Below are positions 1 to 9,511 of a stretch of 53,655 nucleotides of DNA, piece after piece. Location: assembly GCA_947629705.1 (NCBI GenBank), contig CANREN010000013.1, positions 1 through 53,655 on the forward strand. Reading direction: 5' to 3'. Within the stretch, counting starts at the first letter, position 1. Every line of letters begins with the position of its first letter. Source of the DNA: an uncultured Alistipes sp. GTDB lineage: Bacteria; Bacteroidota; Bacteroidia; Bacteroidales; Rikenellaceae. The translations under genes were made by a program, and so were the position numbers. The notes below the pieces were generated by a model. The model made no database searches. It was given only the letters and a program-made list of their open reading frames with translations, and was not told the DNA's origin.

Positions 1-2592
1 AAGGTCGCCGGCGTGCAGATCAGCTCCTCGGCAGCCGGTGCCGGTGGCGCGGCACGTGTGATTCTGCGCGGTACGAAGTCGCTGACCAAGGACGACAATG
101 CCTTGTACGTCATCGACGGCGTGCCGATGTTTACTGTGTATTCCGGCAGTACCTCGAACGGCATCATGAACGACCAGCCCGGTACCAACAGCGTGGCGGA
201 CCTCAACCCAGAGGACATTGAATCAATGACCGTGTTGACCGGTCCTTCGGCTGCGGCGTTGTACGGTTCGAGTGCCGCAAACGGTGTGATTCTCATCACC
301 ACGAAGAAAGGTGCCGAGGGTGCTACGCACGTAACGTACAGCAACAGTACGAGTTTCTCCAAACCTTTTGTTATGCCGAAATTCCAGAATACCTATGGAA
401 ATGCTTTTGGCAGTTCTTTCAGCTGGGGTGAGAAACTGGCCGCATCGTCGGGTTATGACCCTGCCGATTTCTTCAACACGGGCGTTTCGGAGATCAACAG
501 TGTAACCATGACGACCGGTTCGGAGAAGAATCAGTTCTATGCTTCTGTTGCCACAACGAACTCGTCGGGTATCCTGCCGAACAACGATTACAACCGTTAT
601 AACTTTACTTTCCGCACGACCAACAAGTTTGCGAAGGACAAATTGACGTTGGATGCCGGTGCACAATACATTATCCAAGATAATAAGAACATGGTGGGGA
701 GCGGCCAGTATTTCAGCCCTCTGCCGGCGTTGTATCTCTTTCCGCGCGGGGAGGATTTCAACGAAGTCCGTATGTTCGAGCGTTGGGATGAATCGCGCAA
801 CATCATGACCCAGTTCTGGGAACAGAAGTTCTCTACGGATTTGAGTATGCAGAACCCCTATTGGGTGATGTACCGCATGCAGAACGAATTGAAAAAACGC
901 CGCTATATGTTCAATGCAAGCCTGCGCTGGGATATCACTGACTGGATAAACGTCACGGGACGTGTCAGCATTGACAACTCCGATCAGGACACTTATGAAA
1001 AGCGGTATGCCGGCACGCGCACGACATGGACGGAGACCAGCACCAAAGGTTACTACGGACATACCAAGCAAAGTGACCGTTCAACTTATGCCGATGTTTT
1101 GTTGTCTATTAACAAGACGGTAATCGATGACCGGATGAGCATCCAGGCCAATATCGGTGCTTCGATTAACGATCAGGTGGAGGATGCAGCCTATTTGAAG
1201 GGCGGTTTGGAGAAAATCCCGAATTTCTTTGCATACAACAATATCGGCGTCAATATGTCGAAACGCAACGAGTTGAAATGGCACGACCAGACGCAGAGCG
1301 TTTTCGGAAGTTTGGAGCTGGGCTGGGATCATTGGCTCTATTTGACTGTAACGGGCCGCAATGACTGGGCATCGCAGCTGGCATTCACGGATGGCGTATC
1401 GTATTTCTACCCGTCGGTCGGCATGTCGGTGGTATTCAACGAACTCTTCGACCTTCCGAAGGAGATATCGCTGTTGAAACTGCGGGGTTCGTGGGCGGAG
1501 GTGGCCTCGGCACCGACTCGTTATTTGACGAGGTTGCAACTTGCTTACAACGAGCAGTCCAATCAATATCTGATGCCGGATACCCACTATGACCTGAATC
1601 TGCATCCGGAGAACACTCGCTCGTACGAGGTGGGCCTGAATGCGCGGTTCTTCGGCAACAGCCTGCATTTCGATGCGACTTACTACCGTAGCAATACTTT
1701 CCATCAGACGTTTACTGTACCCGCGTCATCTTCATCGGGTTACAAATCGAATATCGTGCAGACGGGCAACATCCAGAACGAGGGTATCGAGCTGGCGCTT
1801 GGATACTCTCATGAATGGGGCAAGCTCGATTTCTCGACGAATGTAACTTATTCGTACAACAAGAACAAAATCATCGAACTGGCTGACGGGGCTATCGACC
1901 CTCTGACAGGTACTCAAATCGATATGCCGGAGTTGGTGAAAGCATCGGAGTACGGCCAGCTGGGCGGCCCGGCGCTGATTCTCACCAAGGGAGGGTCAAT
2001 GGGCGACCTCTATACCAACAAGAAGCTGCTGGTCAATCCGAACGGCTATGTTCGCGTAGAGAATCTGCCGGATGGTGAGCGCAACTATATTGGATCGCTG
2101 CTGCCGAAGTGCAATCTCGGCTGGACGGGTTCGCTCTCTCATTCAGGTGTGCGTTTGGACTGGACGGTAGCGGCACGCATCGGCGGACTGGTTGTGTCGG
2201 ATACGCAGGCTTTCCTGGACGAATACGGTGTGTCGGAGGCTTCGGCTGCAGCGCGCGACCGCGGTTACGTAATGGTTTCCGATAAACAGGTCGACCCGCA
2301 GTCGTACTATTCAGCCGTTACTGCGGCGGCAGGATCTTTCTACACCTATGATGCGACGAATGTCCGTTTGGCCGACTTGAGCTTGAGCTACACCTTCCCG
2401 CGCAAGTGGTTCCGCAACAAACTGGGCATGACGGTAGCATTCACGGCAAAGAATCTGTGGATGATTTACTGCAAAGCGCCGTTTGACCCGGAAGGAACCT
2501 CTGCTGTTACGGACAACTTCTATCAGGGATTGGACTATTTCCAGATGCCAAGCCTTCGTCAGTTGGGATTCAGTGTCAAATTAGCATTCTAA
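1..2592 (+). CDS. SusC/RagA-family TonB-linked outer membrane transporter (5' end outside window)
   Basis: Partial gene open from the first base in frame 1; the translation begins KVAGVQISS, the conserved SusC segment that leads into the plug domain. The plug follows (VLRG, ALYVIDGVP, a TGPSAAALYGSSAANGVI stretch near residues 80-97), then about 700 residues of beta-barrel ending in aromatic FSVKLAF. The signal peptide, carboxypeptidase-regulatory-like domain and TonB box must lie upstream. The family imports large oligosaccharides through the outer membrane with a SusD lid, powered by TonB-ExbBD. The SusD gene starts 3 bases after the stop, which fixes the pairing. Substrate is not readable from this protein alone; the downstream GH18 enzyme suggests N-glycan-like material. 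Confidence 0.96.
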   Translation, partial: KVAGVQISSSAAGAGGAARVILRGTKSLTKDDNALYVIDGVPMFTVYSGSTSNGIMNDQPGTNSVADLNPEDIESMTVLTGPSAAALYGSSAANGVILITTKKGAEGATHVTYSNSTSFSKPFVMPKFQNTYGNAFGSSFSWGEKLAASSGYDPADFFNTGVSEINSVTMTTGSEKNQFYASVATTNSSGILPNNDYNRYNFTFRTTNKFAKDKLTLDAGAQYIIQDNKNMVGSGQYFSPLPALYLFPRGEDFNEVRMFERWDESRNIMTQFWEQKFSTDLSMQNPYWVMYRMQNELKKRRYMFNASLRWDITDWINVTGRVSIDNSDQDTYEKRYAGTRTTWTETSTKGYYGHTKQSDRSTYADVLLSINKTVIDDRMSIQANIGASINDQVEDAAYLKGGLEKIPNFFAYNNIGVNMSKRNELKWHDQTQSVFGSLELGWDHWLYLTVTGRNDWASQLAFTDGVSYFYPSVGMSVVFNELFDLPKEISLLKLRGSWAEVASAPTRYLTRLQLAYNEQSNQYLMPDTHYDLNLHPENTRSYEVGLNARFFGNSLHFDATYYRSNTFHQTFTVPASSSSGYKSNIVQTGNIQNEGIELALGYSHEWGKLDFSTNVTYSYNKNKIIELADGAIDPLTGTQIDMPELVKASEYGQLGGPALILTKGGSMGDLYTNKKLLVNPNGYVRVENLPDGERNYIGSLLPKCNLGWTGSLSHSGVRLDWTVAARIGGLVVSDTQAFLDEYGVSEASAAARDRGYVMVSDKQVDPQSYYSAVTAAAGSFYTYDATNVRLADLSLSYTFPRKWFRNKLGMTVAFTAKNLWMIYCKAPFDPEGTSAVTDNFYQGLDYFQMPSLRQLGFSVKLAF

Positions 2593-2595
2593 AAC

Positions 2596-4206
2596 ATGAT
2601 GAAAATGAAAAAGATGCATAATATTATAGTCAAATTCATCACGGCCGTTGTGTCGTTTGCGGCGGTATCGGGATGTACGGGGAGTTTCGAGGAGTACAAC
2701 ACGAATCCCTATGCGCCTACCATAGAGGAGATGAACCGCGACAACACGATGGTCAGCTCCTTGATGGACGGCATGATCACCTCGCTGTGCCAGACGCAGG
2801 AGAACGACGTGCAGGAGATTGAAATAATGATAGGCAGCGAATACGGCGGCATGACGGCGGCACGGAAGCAGTGGCGTGAGGGTGCTGACCATGACTTTTC
2901 GGGTTTCAATCCGCGTGATGTCGACTGCGACTATACGTATAATGAGATTATGGCGGAAATCGGCGCCGGATATTTCCAGTTGAGGGAAATCACCGGAGGC
3001 GAAGGTGATGTGTTCGCCTTGGCGACGATCATCCGTGTGGCAAGTATGTTGCGGTTGAGCGACATTTACGGACCGATGCCGTATTCGCAGCAGGACGGCA
3101 ACAAGACCGTGGTGCCCTACGACAGTGAAAAGGATCTCTACAACTATATGCGCACCGATTTGGACGGCGCCATTGAGGCGTTGCAGTCGATGGCAGTCAG
3201 TGGCAAGGCGAACGCTGTGCTGGCCGCGGCTGGAGACCCTGTTTTCCACGGCAATTACGGCAAATGGGTAAAATTCGCCAACACCATCAAATTGCGTATG
3301 GCTATCCGCATGTTGTGCACAACCGATAGCGAGGCACAGGCGGCCGCACGCACCATGGTGCAGGAGGTGCTGGAAGATCCCGTAGGCCCGATGCTCGAGG
3401 TCGACGACCATGCCGTTACGACTGCATTCGACAAAAGCCGCAATCTTTACAACTACATTGCGAACGAGTGGAATGAAATCCGCGCGAATGCGAACATCGT
3501 GTATTATCTCGCCTCGTATGGTGACCCTCGTTTGTCGATATATACGAATTCATATTATACTCCTTCTTTCTCCTTTTACCCGTTTCCTTCCGGTGTGCTT
3601 CAAGGAGCTCCTACGGGAAATGGAGAGGAATATGAAAATATGACTAAATTGAAAATAGGCGAGAACGATCCGCAATGGATTATGTCGCCTGCGGAAACGT
3701 GGTTCCTGCTGGCCGAGGCCGGATTGAAGGGCTGCGATATATCGGCGAAAGGGACGCCCCAGTCGTGCTACGAACAAGGCATCCGAGTTTCGATGCAGGA
3801 GCGTGGAGCCAACATAGGCTCCTATATGAGCGAAACGAATACGATTAAAAATCAGTCATTCAACGATGGCATCAATGACCCGCAGAACTTGCAATTGCCC
3901 GAAAATGCTCCGATTCAGTGGTCGGATGATCCGGAAAAGCAATTGAGCCAGATTTTGACGCAGAAGTGGCTGGCGAATTTCCCCAACGGGTTCGAGACAT
4001 GGGCCGACGTGCGCCGCACGGGGTATCCGCTTTTCTTGACGCCGGTGTCGCGCAACAGCGATGTGCACGAGGTGAAAGAGATGTGCCGTCTGAAATTCCC
4101 GACCGTCGAGTACAATACCAATCGTGAAAATGTCAACGCAGCCGTGTCGATGCTGAATGGCGGTACGGATGCGTATACCACAAGACTGTGGTGGGACAAT
4201 GACTAA
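2596..4206 (+). CDS. SusD/RagB-family surface glycan-binding lipoprotein
   Basis: 536 residues. N-terminal signal with a lipobox around AVSGC (lipidated Cys near residue 27), then the family-typical FEEYNTNPYAPT opening. The C-terminal part has WFLLAEA and a FPNGFETWADVRRTGYP segment, both usual in SusD/RagB proteins of the SusD-like_2 type. It should sit on the cell surface as the lid of the upstream SusC transporter and capture the glycan. The start at 2596 follows the SusC stop by 3 bases; in-frame ATGs at 2605 and 2614 are alternatives. The gene is co-directional with the rest of the locus and probably in the same transcript. Confidence 0.95.
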   Translation: MMKMKKMHNIIVKFITAVVSFAAVSGCTGSFEEYNTNPYAPTIEEMNRDNTMVSSLMDGMITSLCQTQENDVQEIEIMIGSEYGGMTAARKQWREGADHDFSGFNPRDVDCDYTYNEIMAEIGAGYFQLREITGGEGDVFALATIIRVASMLRLSDIYGPMPYSQQDGNKTVVPYDSEKDLYNYMRTDLDGAIEALQSMAVSGKANAVLAAAGDPVFHGNYGKWVKFANTIKLRMAIRMLCTTDSEAQAAARTMVQEVLEDPVGPMLEVDDHAVTTAFDKSRNLYNYIANEWNEIRANANIVYYLASYGDPRLSIYTNSYYTPSFSFYPFPSGVLQGAPTGNGEEYENMTKLKIGENDPQWIMSPAETWFLLAEAGLKGCDISAKGTPQSCYEQGIRVSMQERGANIGSYMSETNTIKNQSFNDGINDPQNLQLPENAPIQWSDDPEKQLSQILTQKWLANFPNGFETWADVRRTGYPLFLTPVSRNSDVHEVKEMCRLKFPTVEYNTNRENVNAAVSMLNGGTDAYTTRLWWDND

Positions 4207-4226
4207 TTAAAAAACAGTGGAAAATC

Positions 4227-5303
4227 ATGAAAACCAAACAGAATTTTAATATCCTGGCCCTGCTGCTCCTTATGGGCGGTCTGCTCTGCTACGGGTGCAG
4301 CGATTGGACGGATGTCGAAGCGGAGCGTTATGCAGGGACGGTCGAGGATTCCGACTTTGCCGACCCGGGAAGTGATGAACCGGGTGAGGAAGGGGGCGGA
4401 CTGCCTGAACGTCCTGAATCATACTACGAGCAGCTGCGTGCCTATCGCCAGTCTAAACACAAGAAATTCGGCGGCTGGTTCGGCGGCTGGTCCGGCTTCA
4501 ATGGGAAACGTCTTTCGCAAGGCTCGCTCGCCGCACTTCCGGACAGTATCGACTACGTTTGTCTTTGGCTCTTTACCTCTGGAACAGGTCTCAATATCGA
4601 GAACCTGCATCGTGATGCCGCAGAATTCCACCGCCGCGGCGGCGTAACGCTGATGTGCTGGTCGGCGCGCGAAATCGGCGACGGCATGACCCCTCAGGGG
4701 CAGTCGGCCAGCCAGCTCTTCGGCACGGGCGACGAAGGCATCAGGAAATATGCCCAAGCCATTGTCGACACCTGCGTGAAGTACCATATCGACGGCTTCG
4801 AGAATGACTTGGAGTCGTACGGTACGCTCTCGTCGCAAAAAACGACGATGAACCTCTTCCTGCGCGAGCTGATCGACCGTTTCAAGATTGCCCACCAGCA
4901 GAATCCCGAGACCTGCGCCGGCATCGTATCAGTCGATATACCGCGTGCATGGTGGCAATATTGGACTCCGCTGGATGCCGATGTCGTCAAAGACCTCTAC
5001 ATGATCCAGTGGCAGGACTACGACCAGTGCGACTCTCAATCTGGCCTTTCGAGTTTCATATCGGGCATGCAGAGCAACAACAGCGCTGCTTACGAGCAGG
5101 CGAAAGAGAAGACCATCAGCACGGCGACGTTCGAGCGCGGTGAATCCGACAAAGCGCGGTTGAAGAGAGCAGTTGCTCTCAACTATCGCCATACCGACGG
5201 TTTCGAATTTGCCGGATATGGAGCTTACCACATAGAGTATGATTACTCGAATAACAATTATGCTTATGTGCGCGAATGTATCCAGATTGCGAACCCGCAT
5301 TGA
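4227..5303 (+). CDS. GH18-family endo-beta-N-acetylglucosaminidase-like lipoprotein
   Basis: 358 residues with a hydrophobic signal and a Cys at about residue 24 (CYGC) as likely lipidation site. The GH18 barrel motif is DGFENDLE at residues 189-196. Asp194 and Glu196 match the catalytic DxE pair of GH18 enzymes, while the middle Asp of the canonical DGxDxDxE is Glu192. EndoH/EndoF1-type enzymes also vary at that site. The overall layout resembles the BT1044-like GH18 group of Bacteroides, which cuts the chitobiose core of N-glycans. Position after SusC/SusD suggests a cell-surface enzyme releasing glycan for import. Activity is inferred from the motif; the exact glycan class is not determined. 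Confidence 0.88.
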   Translation: MKTKQNFNILALLLLMGGLLCYGCSDWTDVEAERYAGTVEDSDFADPGSDEPGEEGGGLPERPESYYEQLRAYRQSKHKKFGGWFGGWSGFNGKRLSQGSLAALPDSIDYVCLWLFTSGTGLNIENLHRDAAEFHRRGGVTLMCWSAREIGDGMTPQGQSASQLFGTGDEGIRKYAQAIVDTCVKYHIDGFENDLESYGTLSSQKTTMNLFLRELIDRFKIAHQQNPETCAGIVSVDIPRAWWQYWTPLDADVVKDLYMIQWQDYDQCDSQSGLSSFISGMQSNNSAAYEQAKEKTISTATFERGESDKARLKRAVALNYRHTDGFEFAGYGAYHIEYDYSNNNYAYVRECIQIANPH

Positions 5304-5346
5304 TTTCAAGTGGCTTGCAAGAACGAATAGTAAAAACAACGAAATT

Positions 5347-6609
5347 ATGAAAACAATAGAAATTGGTGTTCTGGCCTTGGCTGCACTCTTGTGCGGCTGG
5401 AGCTGCGACGATGCCGAACTTTCGCCGCTCACGGGCGAAGACGACGTCTACGTTTATCTTGAAGATGCCACCTCCAACAAGGTGATTGGGGACATGGTCC
5501 TGGTATCCCAGACGAATACGCGCCCTGTTACAATACGGCTGAATCATGCGGTCGATCACGACGTTACGGTTCACTTCGCCCTGTTTGACGACGAAATGCT
5601 GGCGGAGCTGAATAGGAAGGTCAACGGTTCTTTCAAGTGTATCCCAACCGAATACGTCGACATTCCCGAGTCGGTGGTGATTCCTGCCGGACAGGTGAAC
5701 GCTACGTTTAATCTGACGTGCGACAAGTTCAGTATGGAGGGGGAAAAGTACGCCATCCCCTACTACATCACTTCCGCCGAGGGTGCGTCGGTTACCTCGA
5801 CCTCCTCACGGTATGCGTGGTCTATTTCTGCGGAAATCGGCGAAGTTCCCTGCCTGATTTTCGGTAAAGGCCGTTCGGATGCCACGCGTTTGGCTCCGTG
5901 TTCGACCGACAGCAATGATAAAAGTAAATGTTGGCGGTTGGGCCTTGACAAATTTACCCTCGAATGGTGGGTGAAAGCGGTGTCCTATCCGAGAAACAAT
6001 CAGGCCCTTTTCTGGATGGGGGACGATAATGGCGGAAACAGTGCGGCCTATGCGCGTTTCGGCGATGCAGATTATTATAAATACAATTATTTGCAAATCA
6101 AGTTGACTGGTAAGGAGCAGAAGTTCGATACGGGCGACCCGAACAAGTACGGACTCACGGCGAATCGGTGGTACCATTTCGCGTTGGTTTTCGACGGCTC
6201 GGAAGGGGGCTTGTTCACGCTCTACATGGATGGCGAGCCGGTCATCGACCACGGGACGAACAAGCCTTTGGAACACGTCAGCAACCTCGAACAGTTCATG
6301 CTCGACAAAATGGACTTCTGCGACACCGATACGCAATATCGTCAAGGCGACACCTACATGTGCCAGTATCGGCTGTGGAAGACGGTGCGCACGCAGGAGG
6401 AGATTCAGAAGTACATGTATGTCGAGCCGCAGTACACCGATCCCGATCTGGTGTTCTACCTGCCGATGAACGAAGGCGAGGGCGACACTTTCCACGACGT
6501 TACCGGCAACGGACATGATGGGGTAATTGGCAATATCTCTAATGGAGCGCACACCGCCGCCGCACGGTGGAGCACGGTTCGTCTGGCTTCGGACAAGTGG
6601 CCTGAATAG
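5347..6609 (+). CDS. DUF1735 and LamG-domain lipoprotein of the glycan locus
   Basis: 420 residues from ATG 5347 (MKTIEIGVL...). This start is preferred to an upstream in-frame ATG at 5239 because it begins a lipoprotein signal with Cys at the SC of CGWSCDD and clears the GH18 stop by 43 bases. Residues ~25-150 fit DUF1735 (DHDVTVHFALFDDE, then a beta-rich part). Residues ~185-400 form a LamG/concanavalin-like domain (FTLEWWVKA, WYHFALVFDG, LYMDGEPV, VFYLPMNEGEG). Such proteins are surface accessory glycan binders in SusC/D loci containing GH18 enzymes. It is probably the last intact gene of the operon, since hairpin terminators follow directly. Confidence 0.87.
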   Translation: MKTIEIGVLALAALLCGWSCDDAELSPLTGEDDVYVYLEDATSNKVIGDMVLVSQTNTRPVTIRLNHAVDHDVTVHFALFDDEMLAELNRKVNGSFKCIPTEYVDIPESVVIPAGQVNATFNLTCDKFSMEGEKYAIPYYITSAEGASVTSTSSRYAWSISAEIGEVPCLIFGKGRSDATRLAPCSTDSNDKSKCWRLGLDKFTLEWWVKAVSYPRNNQALFWMGDDNGGNSAAYARFGDADYYKYNYLQIKLTGKEQKFDTGDPNKYGLTANRWYHFALVFDGSEGGLFTLYMDGEPVIDHGTNKPLEHVSNLEQFMLDKMDFCDTDTQYRQGDTYMCQYRLWKTVRTQEEIQKYMYVEPQYTDPDLVFYLPMNEGEGDTFHDVTGNGHDGVIGNISNGAHTAAARWSTVRLASDKWPE

Positions 6610-6620
6610 GGACTTGCAGA

Positions 6621-6654
6621 ACTGCCGTTCCGTCTATGCAGACGGAACGGCAGT
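6621..6654 (+). terminator. Perfect 15-bp hairpin after the glycan operon
   Basis: Arms 6621-6635 and 6640-6654 are exact inverted repeats around the loop ATGC, 12 bases after the stop codon. No T-run follows directly, so it may protect the 3' end or act together with the next hairpin. Confidence 0.6.
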
Positions 6655-6664
6655 GGCCTATACG

Positions 6665-6701
6665 AAAGGGCTGTCTGACAAGGTTCAGACAGCCCTTTTT
6701 T
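6665..6701 (+). terminator. Intrinsic terminator of the glycan operon
   Basis: Perfect 14-bp stem (6665-6678 with 6685-6698), loop CAAGGT, followed by a T-run to 6701. Second of two tandem hairpins; strong rho-independent form on the + strand. Confidence 0.9.
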
Positions 6702-6702
6702 G

Positions 6703-6748
6703 TTACAAAGGCTTGCATTCCGGAATATCAGAATAAAAGCCTTTGTAA
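6703..6748. repeat. 12-bp inverted repeat with an inner palindrome
   Basis: TTACAAAGGCTT at 6703-6714 is mirrored exactly at 6737-6748. The 22-base loop itself holds the palindrome ATTCCGGAAT (6717-6726). It lies directly after the operon terminator and upstream of gene remnants, so it may mark an old rearrangement point. Function unknown. Confidence 0.6.
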
Positions 6749-6949
6749 TTACAGGCTAATTCCTTTGGATTGCGCCAATTCCTTTTGTTTCGGAACAATA
6801 CATTGATTTTACAGTCGAATTGCGGTTTCTGTATCGGCTATGGGGCCCCTTTCACTGAATCTATCGGGAAGCAAGGTGCAACCACGCTGTAATCTTCGCC
6901 GAACAGTCGGTTTAGGTCGCTGCATCACTGTCAAAACATGCCTGCGGCA

Positions 6950-7196
6950 TCAGTAGATGAGCACTTTGACCTTGGCGGGGAAGATGCGCTTCGGATCGCC
7001 GAACAGGGCGATGGACTCGGCGAGGTACCCCTTGCTGACTTTCGCCATGCCCCTTGCCGGGCTGTATGTCGATGCGGTGGATGAAATCTCCCGGATTCGA
7101 CCGTTCGAGCAGCGCCAACTCGTCTTTCCACTGCTGTGCGAACTCGGCACGCCGGAAGCCCTTTTCGAGACTCTTGAGACCCCTTTCGCGGTCCAG
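6950..7196 (-). pseudogene. Decayed C-terminal gene fragment of unknown family
   Basis: On the minus strand one frame reads a plausible protein segment (LEKGFRRAEFAQQWKDEL, then FIHRIDIQPGKG) just after an in-frame TGA at about 7197. At about 7050, inside a run of four G, sense continues in another frame (MAKVSKGYLAESIALFGD, then PKRIFPAKVKVLIY and a stop at 6950-6952). That pattern fits the 3' end of a gene with the front lost and one frameshift. I do not recognise the family. It abuts the truncated lipoprotein gene at 7240 in the opposite orientation, which suggests recombination. It could also be chance open sequence in GC-rich DNA. Confidence 0.35.
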
Positions 7197-7239
7197 TCAT
7201 TGCTCATCGTCACGATCATTCTCCTTCCCTGCGTGCCGG

Positions 7240-8013
7240 ATGCCGGTGCGTTTGGCTATCGACAACTCGTTGGTGGAAACCTACAATCAGGAGCACGGCA
7301 CCTCGTGTCGGCCCGTCACCTCCGCGAGCCTCGATGCAGCGACGCTGACGGTGTCGAAAGACCAGACCTCGTCCGACAACGTCGTGCTGCGCTTCGCCGA
7401 CGGAATGGCGTCCCTGCGCTATGGCGAATCCTATCTCATACCTGTGAAGATCACCTCGTGCGACAGTTTCGGCAGCGAAATCGCCGGAATCGACAACAGT
7501 TGGCAGTCGAGCGTCTTCTATTATGAGCTCAAATGCCAGTATCCGCAGAAGATGACCGTCGATACGCAGTCTTCGCAAGGCGTCGCAATCGACAAGACGG
7601 TCGTTACGATGATGCAGCACAATGGAAGCCTCGGTGATTCCGACGGCAGTTATACGTGGCAAAGCAGTCCGAATAGCATGTGGCGGAATACAGCGAATGA
7701 GGATTATTGGAACGAATTCGACTTGAAGGAGGTCTACGATATCACCTGCATAAGATTCCAATGGGAAAGCGGCTCCTATGCGGCCACTTCGTTCTGGATT
7801 TCCGTCAGCGAGGACAAGATTACATGGAAGGACCTTGGAACCATTGAAGATTGCCCGAAGCCGTCAACGTCATGGTATGCAGTCCCATACTCCTATTTGA
7901 AATTCGTAACGCCGCAGCATTGCCGATATATACGCATCCGCGCATGGGGAGGCGGCAATGTCTACGCTGCGTACAGTGGATGGCCCGTTGACTTCTACAA
8001 AGTCAGCGAGTAA
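7240..8013 (+). pseudogene. 5'-truncated DUF1735/discoidin (F5/8 type C) lipoprotein gene
   Basis: From about ATG 7240 the reading frame encodes the latter part of a DUF1735 domain (VRLAIDNSLVETYNQEHG, SYLIPVKITSC). A discoidin/CBM32-like domain of about 140 residues follows to the stop (WNEFDLKEVYDITCIRFQW, FWISVSEDKITWKDLG, RYIRIRAWGGG). Intact relatives begin with a lipoprotein signal and the first part of DUF1735; both are missing. Upstream in-frame sequence to 7054 has low-complexity, non-homologous content. In comparable Bacteroides loci a DUF1735-F5/8 lipoprotein accompanies the GH18 enzyme, so this was probably the fifth gene. Without a signal peptide the product could not reach the surface, hence the pseudogene call. 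Confidence 0.7.
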
Positions 8014-8073
8014 CCGAATCCGCCAACTCTGCCATGCAGCGTAACCGCATAAGGGTATTCTGCAAGGTAGCGC

Positions 8074-8114
8074 AAAAAGACTCGCCCCGACAGCTGTCGG
8101 GGGCGAGTCTTTTT
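8074..8114 (+). terminator. Bidirectional intrinsic terminator
   Basis: A-run, long GC-rich stem (AAAAAGACTCGCCCC... paired with ...GGGGCGAGTCTTTTT, one bulged G) and T-run 8110-8114. It lies 60 bases after the truncated lipoprotein gene and would work on either strand. Confidence 0.85.
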
Positions 8115-8396
8115 ACAGCCCGTCTGCGGAATGAAACTGCGCGGCATTCGGTGCCGCGCAAGAATTCTGTTCTGCCTGTTTGCCTGTCCCTGCGGGCGGA
8201 AACAGGCCCGAAAGGGCAGGAAACCGCCATGGCGGCGGGGAGAATGCTGGTATAGACGCAGGCACCCTCCTATCTCGGCATCCTAATCAAGCTGTATTAG
8301 TTTTAGAGGGGGGGCATGGCCGGAAACGATATATCCCGATTCGAACCGGCTATAGCCCGCAGAACAGACCTTTTGCCCCCTCTCCTGCAATGAGTC

Positions 8397-8991
8397 CTCT
8401 ATAAGGGAATCTTCATTAATGAGTGCAGGATTCTATCTTACGGGCAGCACGGCAAGTCCGGCCCATCTCGCCCTGTATGACGGCGCATTCATAACAAGCA
8501 AGATTGAATATGTAATCCCGCAACTCGGAACGCGTGGCACGGCGCAAGCAACAATAACCTCGCGGCAGACGATGCCACAGGCGGAAATGGCACAAGTCCG
8601 AACTGCTCGATTCCATGTAAATGACGCCCGAGACCTCTTTGTCGAAAATACCGAACAGGCTGCCGGATGCGGAGTATGCACGCTCCGTTCGGCGAAACAG
8701 ATACAGCTCCCCCGCCCGACAGCGAGAGGCTTGTAAAAATCGACGTGAAGAATCACTCGTGCCGATTCTTGTTCTGTGTGTACGTTTGTTGCTCATTTCC
8801 GGCATATCGTTTGAAGGTGTACATTCAAGGATATGCCCGGTATCCTGACTGTCGGGCACGGCTTACCACAGCTCGATACAACGAAGCCAAGAACCGTGCA
8901 TACCGGTTCCCGGCCGTTTATCTGTATCTGTAAATGTGGTAATTCTGCCCGGATAAACAGCAACGAATGCTCTATAAGAGGATCTGTCATT
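8397..8991 (+). repeat. Direct repeat pair about 570 bp apart
   Basis: CTCTATAAGGGAATCTTCATT (8397-8417) and the similar CTCTATAAGAGGATCTGTCA-type copy at 8970-8991 lie in the same orientation. They could flank a lost or decayed insertion, but no terminal inverted repeats or transposase were seen. Confidence 0.4.
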
Positions 8992-9098
8992 TCAAAAATA
9001 GCTGCTCTTTTCGATTTCTCCAAATTTTTCCCGTATATTTTCGATTACCTCTAAAAAATATTAGATACCTGCGTATAAAGAGAGCTTTGCCGAAGTAC

Positions 9099-9252
9099 GA
9101 TAACAGATACAACAGAACAGCCGATAGAAAATCTATTTTTCTTTTGGCTGCAAGATGCCGGGGGTTTCGGAGAAATGGAAAATAATCCCTTAAAAAGGGT
9201 TGAACAGACAGTTGACGTGATAACATATACAACCGATACAACCAACAGAAAA
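9099..9252 (+). repeat. Imperfect ~33-bp direct repeats at 120-bp spacing
   Basis: 9099-9131 and 9219-9252 share GATAACA(G/T)ATACAAC with related ends (GATAGAAAA, CAACAGAAAA). The spacing between copy starts is exactly 120 bases. Both sit in AT-rich DNA without genes. Confidence 0.4.
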
Positions 9253-9511
9253 CAAAAAAGCGGCTATTTCGCTTTTGTTCCTGTACTGTTTCTTAAACAT
9301 AGGGCGTAAATTCGTATCTATTTTAATATTTAATAAAACAAGAAATATCCAATATCAATTCCCTACGTTCGTCTGACGAGAATAAGCTACACTTTCCGTG
9401 TAATCGATATGTCGATACAAAAATAGCGATTTTTGGGGAAAGTGCAAAAAAAAAGCCGTCCTGCTTCGGATGGTCTTTGGCGTCATGGGCAACGCTTCGA
9501 GCTACGCGGTT

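Noticed and set aside
223..1071. Long minus-strand open frame opposite SusC
   Set aside because: Lies wholly within the SusC barrel; Arg/His/Val-rich shadow translation without family features.
8416..8859. 147-codon minus-strand open frame in the gene-poor stretch
   Set aside because: No signal peptide, domain or motif; rich in Arg, Ser and Cys, and overlapped by equally open frames on the other strand.
8397..8991. Insertion sequence bounded by direct repeats
   Set aside because: No transposase or terminal inverted repeats could be found between the copies.
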